Origin: Kuschelorhynchus macadamiae | Taxonomy: Eukaryota; Arthropoda; Insecta; Coleoptera; Curculionidae | Direction of reading: 5' to 3' | Assembly: GCA_030620095.1 (NCBI GenBank) | Contig: JAUTXW010004702.1 | Coordinates: forward strand, 496,001 to 560,000 | DNA length: 64,000 nt | Shown: one piece after another, positions 10,961 to 20,845 of the stretch | How positions within the stretch are numbered: the stretch's first letter is position 1 | Layout of the letters: every line of letters begins with the position of its first letter | Position numbers and translations under genes: made by a program | Notes under the pieces: generated by a model | Told to the model about the DNA's origin: nothing | Databases searched by the model: none | What the model saw: only the letters and a program-made list of their open reading frames with translations

Positions 10961-13346
10961 ATTTAGGGAATCATGGATTTTGGGATTACTTTTTTTTTAT
11001 TAGATAATTGATGATAATAAATCTTTTGTTCAATTCGTGTTTGTTGCTACCAGTTACAAAATGCGCAGACGAAACGATTAGCCGTAGACTATGAAAATTT
11101 TATGGATGACTCTAAAATGTGAAACATGCAAGCGAAAGGACGTCAAGCCGGCGCGCGAAATTTGCAGGCACCATTCATGGTAGGCGCTCAGTTCTTAATT
11201 ATGCGAATTCTTGCGATTTAATATAACTAATACGATAAAATATCGACTGTAGAGCAACAGCGCGCCCGCGTTTTGCATTTCATAACTCCGTTTTACCTTA
11301 TTAAACGCGTCGGATAACTTCCGGCAGAATGTTTAGAAATCCCGCGTCGAGCAGCGGCGGGATTGCTTATTTGCAGGCGAGAAAGCCGAGACGTTATTCA
11401 TTCTGCAAAATGTATTTCGGGCATTTTGATACTCTGGAATCGGGCACGGGTTGCTAACGGAGCAGAAATAATTATTAAGTTATTGAATTTAATGCCTGTG
11501 AGGTATTAACGGATAATGTATACGCTTAATAAAGTTAGAGAGATATAATTTTGACAACTTAGTGGAAAGAGGAGTCATTTCTAGCGATATTTTGAGATTT
11601 GTATTTTTTAAAACTATATGAGGTAGCCAAATAGTTTATTTCTAATTTCTTTTTTCACAGTTTCTAATTCACCAATGGTTCTGAGCCAGATGAGAGCATC
11701 TTTATTCTTACGATATCGGTTAATTTTTAATAATCCTGTGATCAGCGGAACCTTTCCAGATTATTGGAACATCTCCTACATCAGCTCCATTTGTGACTGC
11801 TGCTAAAAAAATATTGTTTGACAGACTGTATACCAGGGTCGATCTTAACTGGTTAAAATCGAAACTAGACAGAAAAAAATGTTCCATCATTTTCAAATAT
11901 TGATATAAAATGAAAGATAATTGGGACACACTTGTTAATAATTTTATCGACTTATTTTGAGCCTAAATAAAAATATCTTGAGGCGTTTTTAACCGTTTTA
12001 AATTGCCCTACCTCAATGAAAAACAAGCCCCTTTTATGTAGAGGCCGTGAAAAATAACTAATTTATTTTTAAATTAAAAACTTATGTTTTAGCAAAAATA
12101 GTATTTCCCGCATATATATACGTTAATGGTTTTCTCAACTTAAAAATATAGCTAATTTAAAAAATAAAGCTAATTTAACGTGTTTGGCAAATTTTTGAGG
12201 ATATTAATCTTTTTTGCAATGAAAAACATATTTTCGCTACTTAAAAGCTGTTTCACCCCCTTGTGTAGTTAAAAAAATATGTACAAAAAATAAATTAAAT
12301 TTGGTGTTTTCCGCCATATAAAAAACTTTCTTAGGGGGCTGTTTCAAAGTGGACAAAGATAAAATAAATTTGACATGTTTCAGCGTTTATTGAAACAACT
12401 AAAAGCAGTTAAAATAAAAAAAAAATGGTTGCTTGGGGAATGTTTCTACCCCTAGAACTGCCCTGTATGGTAAATAAACCGTTTCTAAAAACTTGAGGTG
12501 TTTTTTTTTTAAAAAAACTAATTATTTTTGAAATAATTTTTTTTTGAATTCTAAGAGGCGTTTTTTAAAAAAGTTGAATGGTTCTAAAACATTTATTTTT
12601 TGATTTTCAGGGAGCTGTTTCATACCTGTGAGCTACCCTGTACACTTGGAAAAAAATATTTTATATACAAAAAATAAATTAAATTTGACATGTTTCGCTG
12701 CTTTTATAAATATTTTAGTATATATTTTTTAAATATGTATAAACGAAAAAAAAATCAAGTATCTACGCTAAAATATCTTTCCGAACTACCCCTGTTCTTA
12801 ATTTGAGTGAAATCGGATTTCGCGTTCTTAAAATATGATTTTGTACATTTCTATACCCTTTAAAAATATCCATGATCTACGCCCATAACACACAAAATCT
12901 AGTCCCCGCGAGAGGTTGACTATACTTTTTTTGATAACAAATGGAAACGAATGACTGTTTGTTACAACACTTTCGCTATATAGCCCATATATTATATTGA
13001 TAATATAATATGTAGATATGGATAAGTAAAAATTCACCTTAATCGCATTGAACTTGATATTTTTTGAAGTCTTTAACGTTATTTATGGAAATTTGGCAGA
13101 TTATCAAACTTGGACAGTTAAACTGCGATATTTTTGTGTTGAAAACTTTATTAATCTAATTTAGTATTGGAAGTTAACATTAGTTTAGAAGAAATTTTAT
13201 CTCCACAATGCTTCTACGAGTGGCTTATTTCAAGTTGAACTAAAAAATACCAACATAAAGGGTCAGTTTCGAAAGGTAAATCAACATAACGGTTAAGATC
13301 TTCTTGTAATCCCCAGAAGGCAGAGAGAGTTTGTCAGGCAACTCTT
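10961..13346. other. Non-coding stretch: GC-richer block, then AT-rich degenerate repeats
   Basis: About 11130-11480 is distinctly GC-richer than its surroundings, with no long frame and no transposon motif. It could be conserved non-coding DNA. About 12000-12760 holds several loosely repeated modules: AAATAAATTAAATTTG near 12283, a variant near 12358 and another near 12668. These are interspersed with GGGGGCTGTTTCA-like blocks at about 12250, 12335, 12435 and 12610. A (TTA)n run lies near 10945-10965. No gene is supported. Confidence 0.4.
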
Positions 13347-13405
13347 CGCAGTCCTAACCAGTTGGTAAGCATGTAACTGCACTACAGAAGCGAGTTCGAG
13401 TGGGA
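13347..13405 (+). repeat. tRNA-like segment, possibly a decayed SINE head
   Basis: TAACCAGTTGG resembles a pol III A box with one base missing, and GCGAGTTCGAGTGGG about 35 bases later resembles a degraded B box. Acceptor and anticodon stems do not pair well, so it is not a functional tRNA gene. A SINE head or chance are both possible. Confidence 0.25.
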
Positions 13406-13529
13406 ACAGTGGGAACATTTCTTAGTTCTTTTTTCGTCATTAAATATAATCGGGTAATTTGAAGAAAACCGGCAAACAGTGACCATTACATCGGAAAAGA
13501 TATCCATACATTCTTTAAACATTTTACTT

Positions 13530-13835
13530 CTTTCAAAATGGAGAAGAGGTTTAAGAGTATACTAGTTTCAGCGACACGGTTCGACTAACTACACTGCTCG
13601 GATTTGAATTGGAATCTTATAGGAAGTATTTCCGCATCGTCTGATTTCTCGACATCGGAACTTACATTGGCCACCTAGATCCTCGGACATGTTACGCGTT
13701 ACCAAACTAAGGATACTTGATGAACTTAAAACAAACATTGAGGCAGAAGGTCAAGTTATTCCCGAACTTGCTAGAGCCATATCCAATTTCATCCATTTCA
13801 GTTCGTCTGAGGCATATATCATAATTTGCTTAATC
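13530..13835 (+). mobile_element. Mariner-superfamily transposase C-terminal fragment
   Basis: The translation gives LHWPPRSSDM (third catalytic block, usually WPPRSPDL) with ILDELKTNIEAEGQVIPELA and RAISNF after a short deletion. This is the usual C-terminal layout of insect mariner transposases of the type that begins with a DUF4817 helix-turn-helix. The catalytic residue following SPDL is lost in the deletion. No ends were identified. Confidence 0.6.
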
Positions 13836-15535
13836 ATATCCTTCATTAAAACGTTTTGTTACCATTTCCAATAATTAACAACTAATTTTTATCTAAAACC
13901 AAAACTAGTTTGTCTGAAAGTTATAGAAAATGGAGCATTCTGAACAAAATTCACTTGTCGATCTTGCATTATCTTTAATTTAAATTATTGATAAAGTTTC
14001 TATCAGAGATATATCTTCGATTGTTACCTTAAACTAGGTCTAAATTTACAAGCCTATATAATAAAATCGTGCGCAAGGAAGAGTAAAATCTTCTGCAAAT
14101 TGATATTTGTTGCAATAAAAGTTAAGAGGATTTAAAGAAGAAACACGACTTTCCAGATGTTAAAAAAGCTTAAAAATTAGCATCAAATAGAATCTCCTAA
14201 CACCAATTAACAAAGGTCAGTTGTAAATATTTCTTCAAGAACGCTCTCCCACACAAAAGAACCACTTCTTAGTGAAATATTGAATTTTGTTATAAAGTTA
14301 AAGAAGATTCTTTTTCTGGATATAATCAGCTCTGTAGAAACCCCAAGTATGGAAGGACCAGAAGCTGAAGAGTTTAGATGGAAAGTAACAATAGAGCTTA
14401 TATTAGAATTAGAATTTAGTGATATTTTTGTGCTAGTAAAATTTTAAACCAGCCTTCAATAATACTTCTTAACTATAGCATTTTTCAAAAATGTAGATAG
14501 TTGTAAAGTATGTATGTCAACCTGGGTTCGTACATTCCATAGCGGTAGTTTTAGAGTATAAAAGATTTCAGTATTATAAATGTTTTACGCGCCAATATTA
14601 CTCTACGTTACGAAGGCGGTTGGTGCTAACCTAAGGTCCTAACGTTGTCAAATCTGTGTTTTATCGAGTGGTGCTATAGGAAACAATAAAGAAAAGGAAT
14701 TAAACAAAATAAATACTAAAAAAATATTTCTAAAAAACTAATATAAACAAATAAAATATTTCAAAAAATAAGCATCCATTTAGCTGACACTCGTAACAAA
14801 AAAGGAACACAAGCGAACTGCGACAACGCCGCCTAGTCTAACGAAAACAAATAGTAAGAGGGTGTAGCGGCAAATACTTAACATTCGTAGTTGTGAGTGA
14901 TTAAAAATTCTGTTTTAGTGCGTTGTGTTATAATTAATAAAAATAATATTTTTTAGCATCACTATGGTTCTTAAGAGTGTGGTATGCGAAAAATTTGGGT
15001 ATAATTTCCCCAGCCAATATTCCATGGGTAAGCGTAAATAACACCAAATTTGAACCAATTTTAAATAATGAATGTGTGAAAAGCGTGTAAAAAACATTGT
15101 TATTTACCATACGATTTTTGCGGGACATCTTGATTTTTCATAAAAAAAAATGTCTCCCGCGGGACAACTAAAATCCCGGTTGTTTAGCAAAATTGCAGTT
15201 AAAATGTATTTTTACACAAATCATTTTCTAGCACGCAAAAGGAAGTGCAGACGACATTCTCAACTAATTTTCCTCAAGATTTTAGTGAGAGCAGAATATT
15301 GGTGTACCGATATATATCTTGCAACCCCCTGTTTCAATCGTTCCGGCCACACTATCTGTTGTAGACTGCTGTACGCTCCTTTTTTATTTATATTTTATTT
15401 TTTTAGGCTCACAATATGTTGTATTCTAATTAGTTGTGCTCTGATTTAATACTTTACAATTATACAAGAGAGAAGAAATTATTAATTAAAATTATTAAAA
15501 ATAATGGACGTTCTGTAAATCTTCTAACATTTGGC
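13836..15535. other. Unassigned AT-rich intergenic DNA
   Basis: Frames up to 99 codons exist, such as 15150-15449, but they have biased composition and no recognised motif. Nothing supports a gene. Confidence 0.35.
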
Positions 15536-15539
15536 TTGG

Positions 15540-15925
15540 TTTATCGTTTTAACGTCTCCTTTCCGTCAGTGGCCAATCTGGACGGGACCTACAGTTTAAC
15601 GTGGGTTCCGAACCACGGTCCTCGGTTACTCTCGATCCCCGGCCCACACCCCATCCTCGAGCGGTCAACTCTTGGGTTACGGTGTAGCCTTTCGATCTTT
15701 AGCAAGTGACCTACCGACTGACAAGTGTGTATATGCATCAACAACCTCTATCCACCCACATTCGCCGTCAATCAGCGCGAATGGAGTGGCGCATAAAGTA
15801 GATGCATTTTATACTTGTCTGTGTTGAATTTTATTACCACTAATATTGGCTGCAGACTTGAAAAATCGTGCACCCACCTAGGATTCGAACCCAGGCCCTG
15901 TCAGACCAACGCCGGTGTAATAATG
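15540..15925 (-). repeat. SINE-like element with GC-rich core and tRNA-like B box
   Basis: A GC-rich island in AT-rich surroundings. On the minus strand it begins with a sequence containing GGGTTCGAATCC (complement of 15881-15892), which fits a pol III B box. It continues to a GC-rich core (about 15556-15715) holding GTGGTTCGGAACCCACG, part of a short stem. A tRNA-like head plus a conserved core is the usual SINE plan. The A box is not clear, so the head may be decayed. The sequence could instead come from another repeat class. Confidence 0.45.
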
Positions 15926-16279
15926 TTAAAAATCAGCATCAGCAATCAGTCTTTCGAAATGAATAAGAATATCTTTTAAGTTTTTTATTGTTTAGAATAC
16001 ATTTTATGTTTCTTATTAAATATTTCAAATAACATTGTTTGCGGATAATACAGATGAGACTCATACAAAAAAACTTATTTATGTAATTTTTAATCCCGAA
16101 CAAAAAATTTGGCAACGTATATCTACGTATATTAAAACTAGGTAAAAAGTTTGTTTCTTGACAAAGATACATAGAATATCTCATCTTATTATTAAGATAA
16201 TAAGTAGCTTTTTTAACACTTAACGAATATTAAAATATATTATTGTCTTTGAATTATATAGACACGTATAGCAAACGGA

Positions 16280-16560
16280 ACATAAACACATAATTTAAGA
16301 TACATCGTAAGAGAAACATAGGCGACCCAGTTACGCCCTCCATTAGATGGCGCCAATACATCAGGCCCGTTTGAAAGGGCTCAGGTGGTGCATTTGCATA
16401 ATGCGCCAAAGTGGCCCGAGCCGGCTTTCTACCTCCGCTAATTGAAATCACTATATTTGCAATTAAAAACAACCATTCGGTGATTACTAGCTGATTTACC
16501 GTGGATCGGGGAAGCTGATTTAGATCGGACACAAATTTTCATATCGTTCCAGGCGGTGGT
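16280..16560. promoter_or_regulatory. Candidate non-coding regulatory block with CTCF-like and octamer-like motifs
   Basis: This block stands out as GC-richer and has no transposon motifs. It contains CCATTAGATGGCGCC at 16340-16354, which fits the CTCF core CCASYAGRKGGC at 11 of 12 positions. It also contains CATTTGCATAATGCGCC at about 16389-16405, including an ATTTGCAT POU octamer, and two TAATTG-type homeodomain sites. Open frames here look like chance products. Regulatory function is an inference from motif clustering only. Confidence 0.3.
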
Positions 16561-16759
16561 TATGTAATAAAAATGGTTTGCAGAATTGAACTTTGTATCC
16601 TTAAAAATCAAATAAACCATATAAACACGTTTTTTTTTAGATAACACAAGAAATGCCTTGTACCAAAAATAAACTTGATTTGATCGTGGTAGACAATGTG
16701 GAATGTTCATTGAAATCTCAATTCTTCAATTTTTTTCAAGTATAAACTAAATGCTAACT

Positions 16760-18440
16760 CTAAAGCTAGGGCTTATATACTAGTGGTATGCAGTGATACA
16801 TAAGAGGCTTCCATATATTTGGAATATCGACGCTAGGCTTACTGAAAATTGCTTGATTCCTTTTTATGATAGCTGCTTCTATAAACTTTCGTTCTCTATG
16901 CAAAATTTTAGCCTCCGACCACTGCATCCAGTATTGATTTGATCAGACGAGTTCTGCTATACTCGACCTTGACGTCTCTCCCTTTTGTGTATGATTAAAA
17001 TGCTCCTTGACTCTGACACTAAGAGAGCATTTTGTCTCTCCAATGTTCCATTCACCACGCTCACACGGGATTTGGTGCATGCATTCTTTTTCCTTGTCGA
17101 TGTCCTTTGACTTTGTTTTTGTTAGAAGGCTTCTTAACGTATTTGCCGATTTGAAAGCGGTTTTGATGTTGAAATCCCTAGCTGTTATTCGAATCTGTTC
17201 AATTCTAAATATAGCGTACTGTGATAGACGGCGGTGTTTTTTGTGGATCGGAACGCATCGTAACATGATGCTAATTTTGTAATTTTGATATTATATTACT
17301 TATTAACCTCTCAGAGTAACCATTCTGCAGTAGGTCTTTTTTATGCTTTCAATTTCTGCCTCAAAGTCCACCATATTATTACAAGTTGTTACAGCTCTGT
17401 TGTAAAGCGTTCTTATGATGCCCTCTTTTCTTGCTGCATAATTATTAGAACCCTGGATGAGATATTGTCCAGTGTATGTTGATGGAGTTCTGCCTTCTGC
17501 AGATCACCTAAGCAGAACGTCAAGAAAAAGCAAAGAAGAATTTTCTTCTTTTTCGATTATAAATTTGATACATGTTCTTACGCTATACAAATGATTGAAA
17601 AATTATGTCAAGTGATTGTCATCTGCAGTCCAAATAATAAAAGTATCATCCACATACCTAAGCCGCCAAAGTTTAGGATTGATTTGAGCAGTATTTATTG
17701 CGTGCTCTTTGAACCACTCCATATAAACATTGGCTATCACCGGAGCATCACACCCTGTTCCCTCAACTTTTGCCTAATTATGTCTAATGATTCACATATA
17801 GGAGTATATTAACTTTTTACATCAAAACTAATAAATTTGTCTTCTTGCCTTAATGTGATGTCCCTAAGAGTTGGTGAGTCCTTGGAACTAGTAATTGGTC
17901 TTAGAAGCATGTTCGGATGGTGGATCTTTGGCAAGGTATACTGAAGGGGTGGCTTGCTGTAATATACCTTTAACTTGCTGCATATCCTGTCTGGGATGTA
18001 GGTACTATATTTCTTTAATGTCCTGTATACGTTGCTCTCGATTGCAATTGTAGGATCCTTCGGTAGTATTCTGTAGTTTCCTTTTGTCAAGACTTCGTCG
18101 ATTTCCTTTGGTCATTTGTCTGCAGGACGAATCTTTATTGTGGAGATTTTTAAGTGTGGTTTCCTTTTGTTTGGATCTATTATTTGTTGCCTTTGTCTTT
18201 TTATCCAAAACTGTTTTTATTTTATGCCAAAACTCATCTGCTTCTGACTGAGGGATGTTGGTTTCAACAGCTGCCATTATCTCCAAAACTGGTTTGCGGT
18301 TTGGTGTCACTACGAAAATCAGACCCCTGCTCAACAATTGTTCTTACGTATCTAAAAACATTCTTTTTCATACGTTGACTATGTCCTTTCGAGCATCTCT
18401 TGTTGGTTCTGTTTGGCGGCGAGATCGAAGCTTCTGCCAT
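16760..18440 (-). mobile_element. Penelope-like retroelement with RT and GIY-YIG-type endonuclease
   Basis: Read on the minus strand, the N-terminal region has LLSRGLIFVVTPNRKP (about 18337). The RT follows with YTLPKIHHPNMLLRPITSSK and KFISFDVKS (17809-18090). An intact RYVDDTFIIW catalytic box lies at about 17640-17670, then FIIEKEENSSLLFLDVL (about 17540-17590). The C-terminal endonuclease region has CMHQIPCERGEWNIGETKCS (about 17000-17090), where the family has YIGxT, so the YIG tyrosine is replaced by asparagine. The tail continues to about 16760 with a WSEAKILHRERKF block. Frame shifts and stops near 17290-17330 and 17800 break it into pieces. The domain order and the YVDD box make the family assignment firm. 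Confidence 0.9.
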
Positions 18441-18599
18441 TTCTGTTGGTTTTTGTTTTATAACTTTTTTTATTTTTGTACCAGTTCGTGGAAAAATATA
18501 TTGACATTATACTGTCATGTATTCTTAACATTTTGTTTTTTTAATTATCTTATTATTCCATTTTTTGTACGAGCATAAAAGGGCGTTAATCTTGCAAAT

Positions 18600-19026
18600 T
18601 AATATTTCCACAAGTCGCCATAAAATGATCGAAGCTGGCGAATTTGCATTTCAATACTGCGTTAATGTGCTATTTGCTGATGAGTCAAAAGTTTGCCTGC
18701 GGTCCCTGGATGGTCGGGAGCGAGTTTACAGGCGATGGTTATGATGTTATGATTTGGGCCGGCATTTCTAGCGAAGCACGTACTCACCTTGTATTTATTG
18801 AAAATGGTGCTCTAAACGCCCATCGTGACATTAAAGACATTCTCCTAGAAGCAGTTATTCTATTTGCTCCCTTAATTAGGGATCAATTTATATTAATGCA
18901 GGACAATACCAGGCCACAGACCGCACAAATTGTTAGCAAGTATTTATTAGTGGAAGAACATTAGAATTGCCTGTATGTAGCCCTGATCTAAACCCCATTG
19001 AACATTTCTGGGATCAACTAAAAAGA
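18600..19026 (+). mobile_element. Tc1-like DD34E transposase fragment
   Basis: Across two frames the catalytic core reads FADESKVCLRSLDGRERVYR (first D), then VMIWAGISSEARTHLVF, then QFILMQDNTRPQTA (second D). A second frame change after LLVEEH gives SPDLNPIEHFWDQLKRA, carrying the E. The spacing fits DD34E. The N-terminal DNA-binding domains and both termini are missing. The fragment ends where a family A repeat starts. Confidence 0.85.
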
Positions 19027-19027
19027 G

Positions 19028-19573
19028 CTTTGAAATTAATCTAAGTAGTTTTTCAGGCTGATTTGTTAAATAATTTATTAGGCCGTCATTTTGTTTTGCT
19101 GTTTTGGATTCGTACCAAAATATTACAGGTTGATTGTTATGGAACAATTGATTCTTGTGCAAAATATGAGGTAAATTGGATAATTTGTTTTTTAGTAATA
19201 ATGTTTTTACCACTTCATTAAGGCGCCATTTTGTACCGCAATATTGGTCTTTTACAAAAATATTACCAGGTCATTCCCACATAACTCTTAATTTCTGACC
19301 AAAATTTGAAGTCAACCGGGTTGGTAGTTTTTAGCTACACCGTTAATACAATGTTATCAGATCATCCCCATATCACTTTTAATTTTTCACCAAAATTTGA
19401 GGTCAACCAGGTAAGTAGTTTTTAGCCTTGTCGTGAACAGACAGACCGACAGACAGACAGAAGGAATTGAGAAAACATGTCTTCCGGCATCTAGAAACGT
19501 AAAGATCTAAAAAAATCTCGGAGGGTGTATTTTTCGCGATTACAATACCTCCCTTTTATGAGGGAAGTAAAAA
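19028..19573 (-). repeat. Family A dispersed repeat, copy A1 (5' part)
   Basis: On the minus strand this starts at the CTTCCCTCATAAAAGGGAGG-type terminus near 19550-19573. It continues with GTAATCGCGAAAAATACACC, a GTCT/GACA-rich run (19440-19460) and then degenerate units of about 138 bases, each holding a CCAAnATGGCGGnACAAAATGGCGGC-type block. It has the same module order as 20846-22722. It abuts the Tc1 fragment. Confidence 0.8.
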
Positions 19574-20845
19574 GCTGATTGACCGAGAAGTAGTTTAAAT
19601 AATTTTTTCCTAGTTTTTGAGATGACTAATTTTTAAGATTTCTAATGCTCCATACTGCTTCTGATACTAGGAATGCCCCCTTGTATATTCATGTATTTCA
19701 CCTGTGCTCCAAGAGATTGGCCGTAGCCAGTTTGGGAATCACTGTAATGAATTAAATAAAAGTTTGTTGATCTATAGGCATACTAATCAAATAAACAAAT
19801 TTAGTCATCATTAAAAAATAATATGTATTTAGGTAGGTCATTGAAATAAAATACGAGTCAATCAAAAAAAAATCTTTAATTCTTACGAAACCTGTTGTAT
19901 AATAATTCGCATATATATCAGCCATATCAATTAGCTCACTTAGGCAAAACAATAAGATGATGTAATTCGTTATAAAGCAATTAAAAAAAATCGTCTGGCT
20001 CATTTGAAATTCGATCACGGATCCATCCTTAATTTGTTTAATGATAATTATCATTTTCGGTAACACGCATTCAAAAAAAGTAGGCTAATCAACGAAAATT
20101 TCAGTGTTCTAAATTTTTGTGTAATTTGGGAATATCCGCAACATTCAATGTCGAGTAATAGATAAATAGGAAATGAATTTTTTGAAATATGTAATATTGT
20201 ATCTGGCGTCTATGAATTTGTAATACTTTCGCGTCTAATATGTTGCCAAATTAAGCGGGCTGTGTGACGTGATTCCCCGTTTGTTTAGAGAGTGTGAAAT
20301 ACATTATTAGCATAATTCATGCCGTTACATATATGATAAAAAAAAACCCAAAGACTGTTTTGTTTCTATATTCTACAATATCCTCTAAATGGGTCTCAGG
20401 GAATATCGTCCGACGTAGACCATCACACAGCCTATTTTACAGGATGACTGGTTATAATAAATGTGTTTCAAGGCTGAAAAATAAAAACGAAAATGTCCTT
20501 ATTTTCTATTCTTCAATAAGGCATGCCTGTATAAAATTAGTGATCAAGCTATTTTAATTTTTTTCGCTTAACTAGGACTCCTATTTACCTTAATTAACCC
20601 ATTTTTGAATTACGTACATTTTTTTTTGTAAACCAATTTCAAGTTATTATCTCTGAATATTCGCAAATTAAATTAAATTTCTTCTCTTTGTTCTAAACGT
20701 TGAGACACAAGGGATATTATTTAGTGTAAATGTAATATTCAAACGGCGGTTGTCTATCTAGTTTTCTAGTTCTATCAGTGTTTCGTTATGCACTCTCTAT
20801 AAAAAATGTCTAGTTGGTGTTGTAAAAATAAATCGATGGCTTTTT
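19574..20845. other. Unassigned AT-rich DNA between two family A copies
   Basis: No gene or element was recognised. Short open frames at 19752-20066 (minus) and 20294-20557 (plus) have no known motifs. Confidence 0.4.

Noticed and set aside
13347..13405. Functional tRNA gene
   Set aside because: The A box lacks a base, the B box is degraded and the acceptor and anticodon stems do not pair. It is kept only as a low-confidence tRNA-like relic.
15150..15449. A 99-codon plus-strand frame
   Set aside because: Composition is that of translated AT-rich DNA, there is no domain, and no promoter or splice context supports it.
16254..16710. Two overlapping minus-strand frames of about 90 codons
   Set aside because: No recognised motif. 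They lie over the candidate non-coding regulatory block and look like chance frames in GC-richer DNA.
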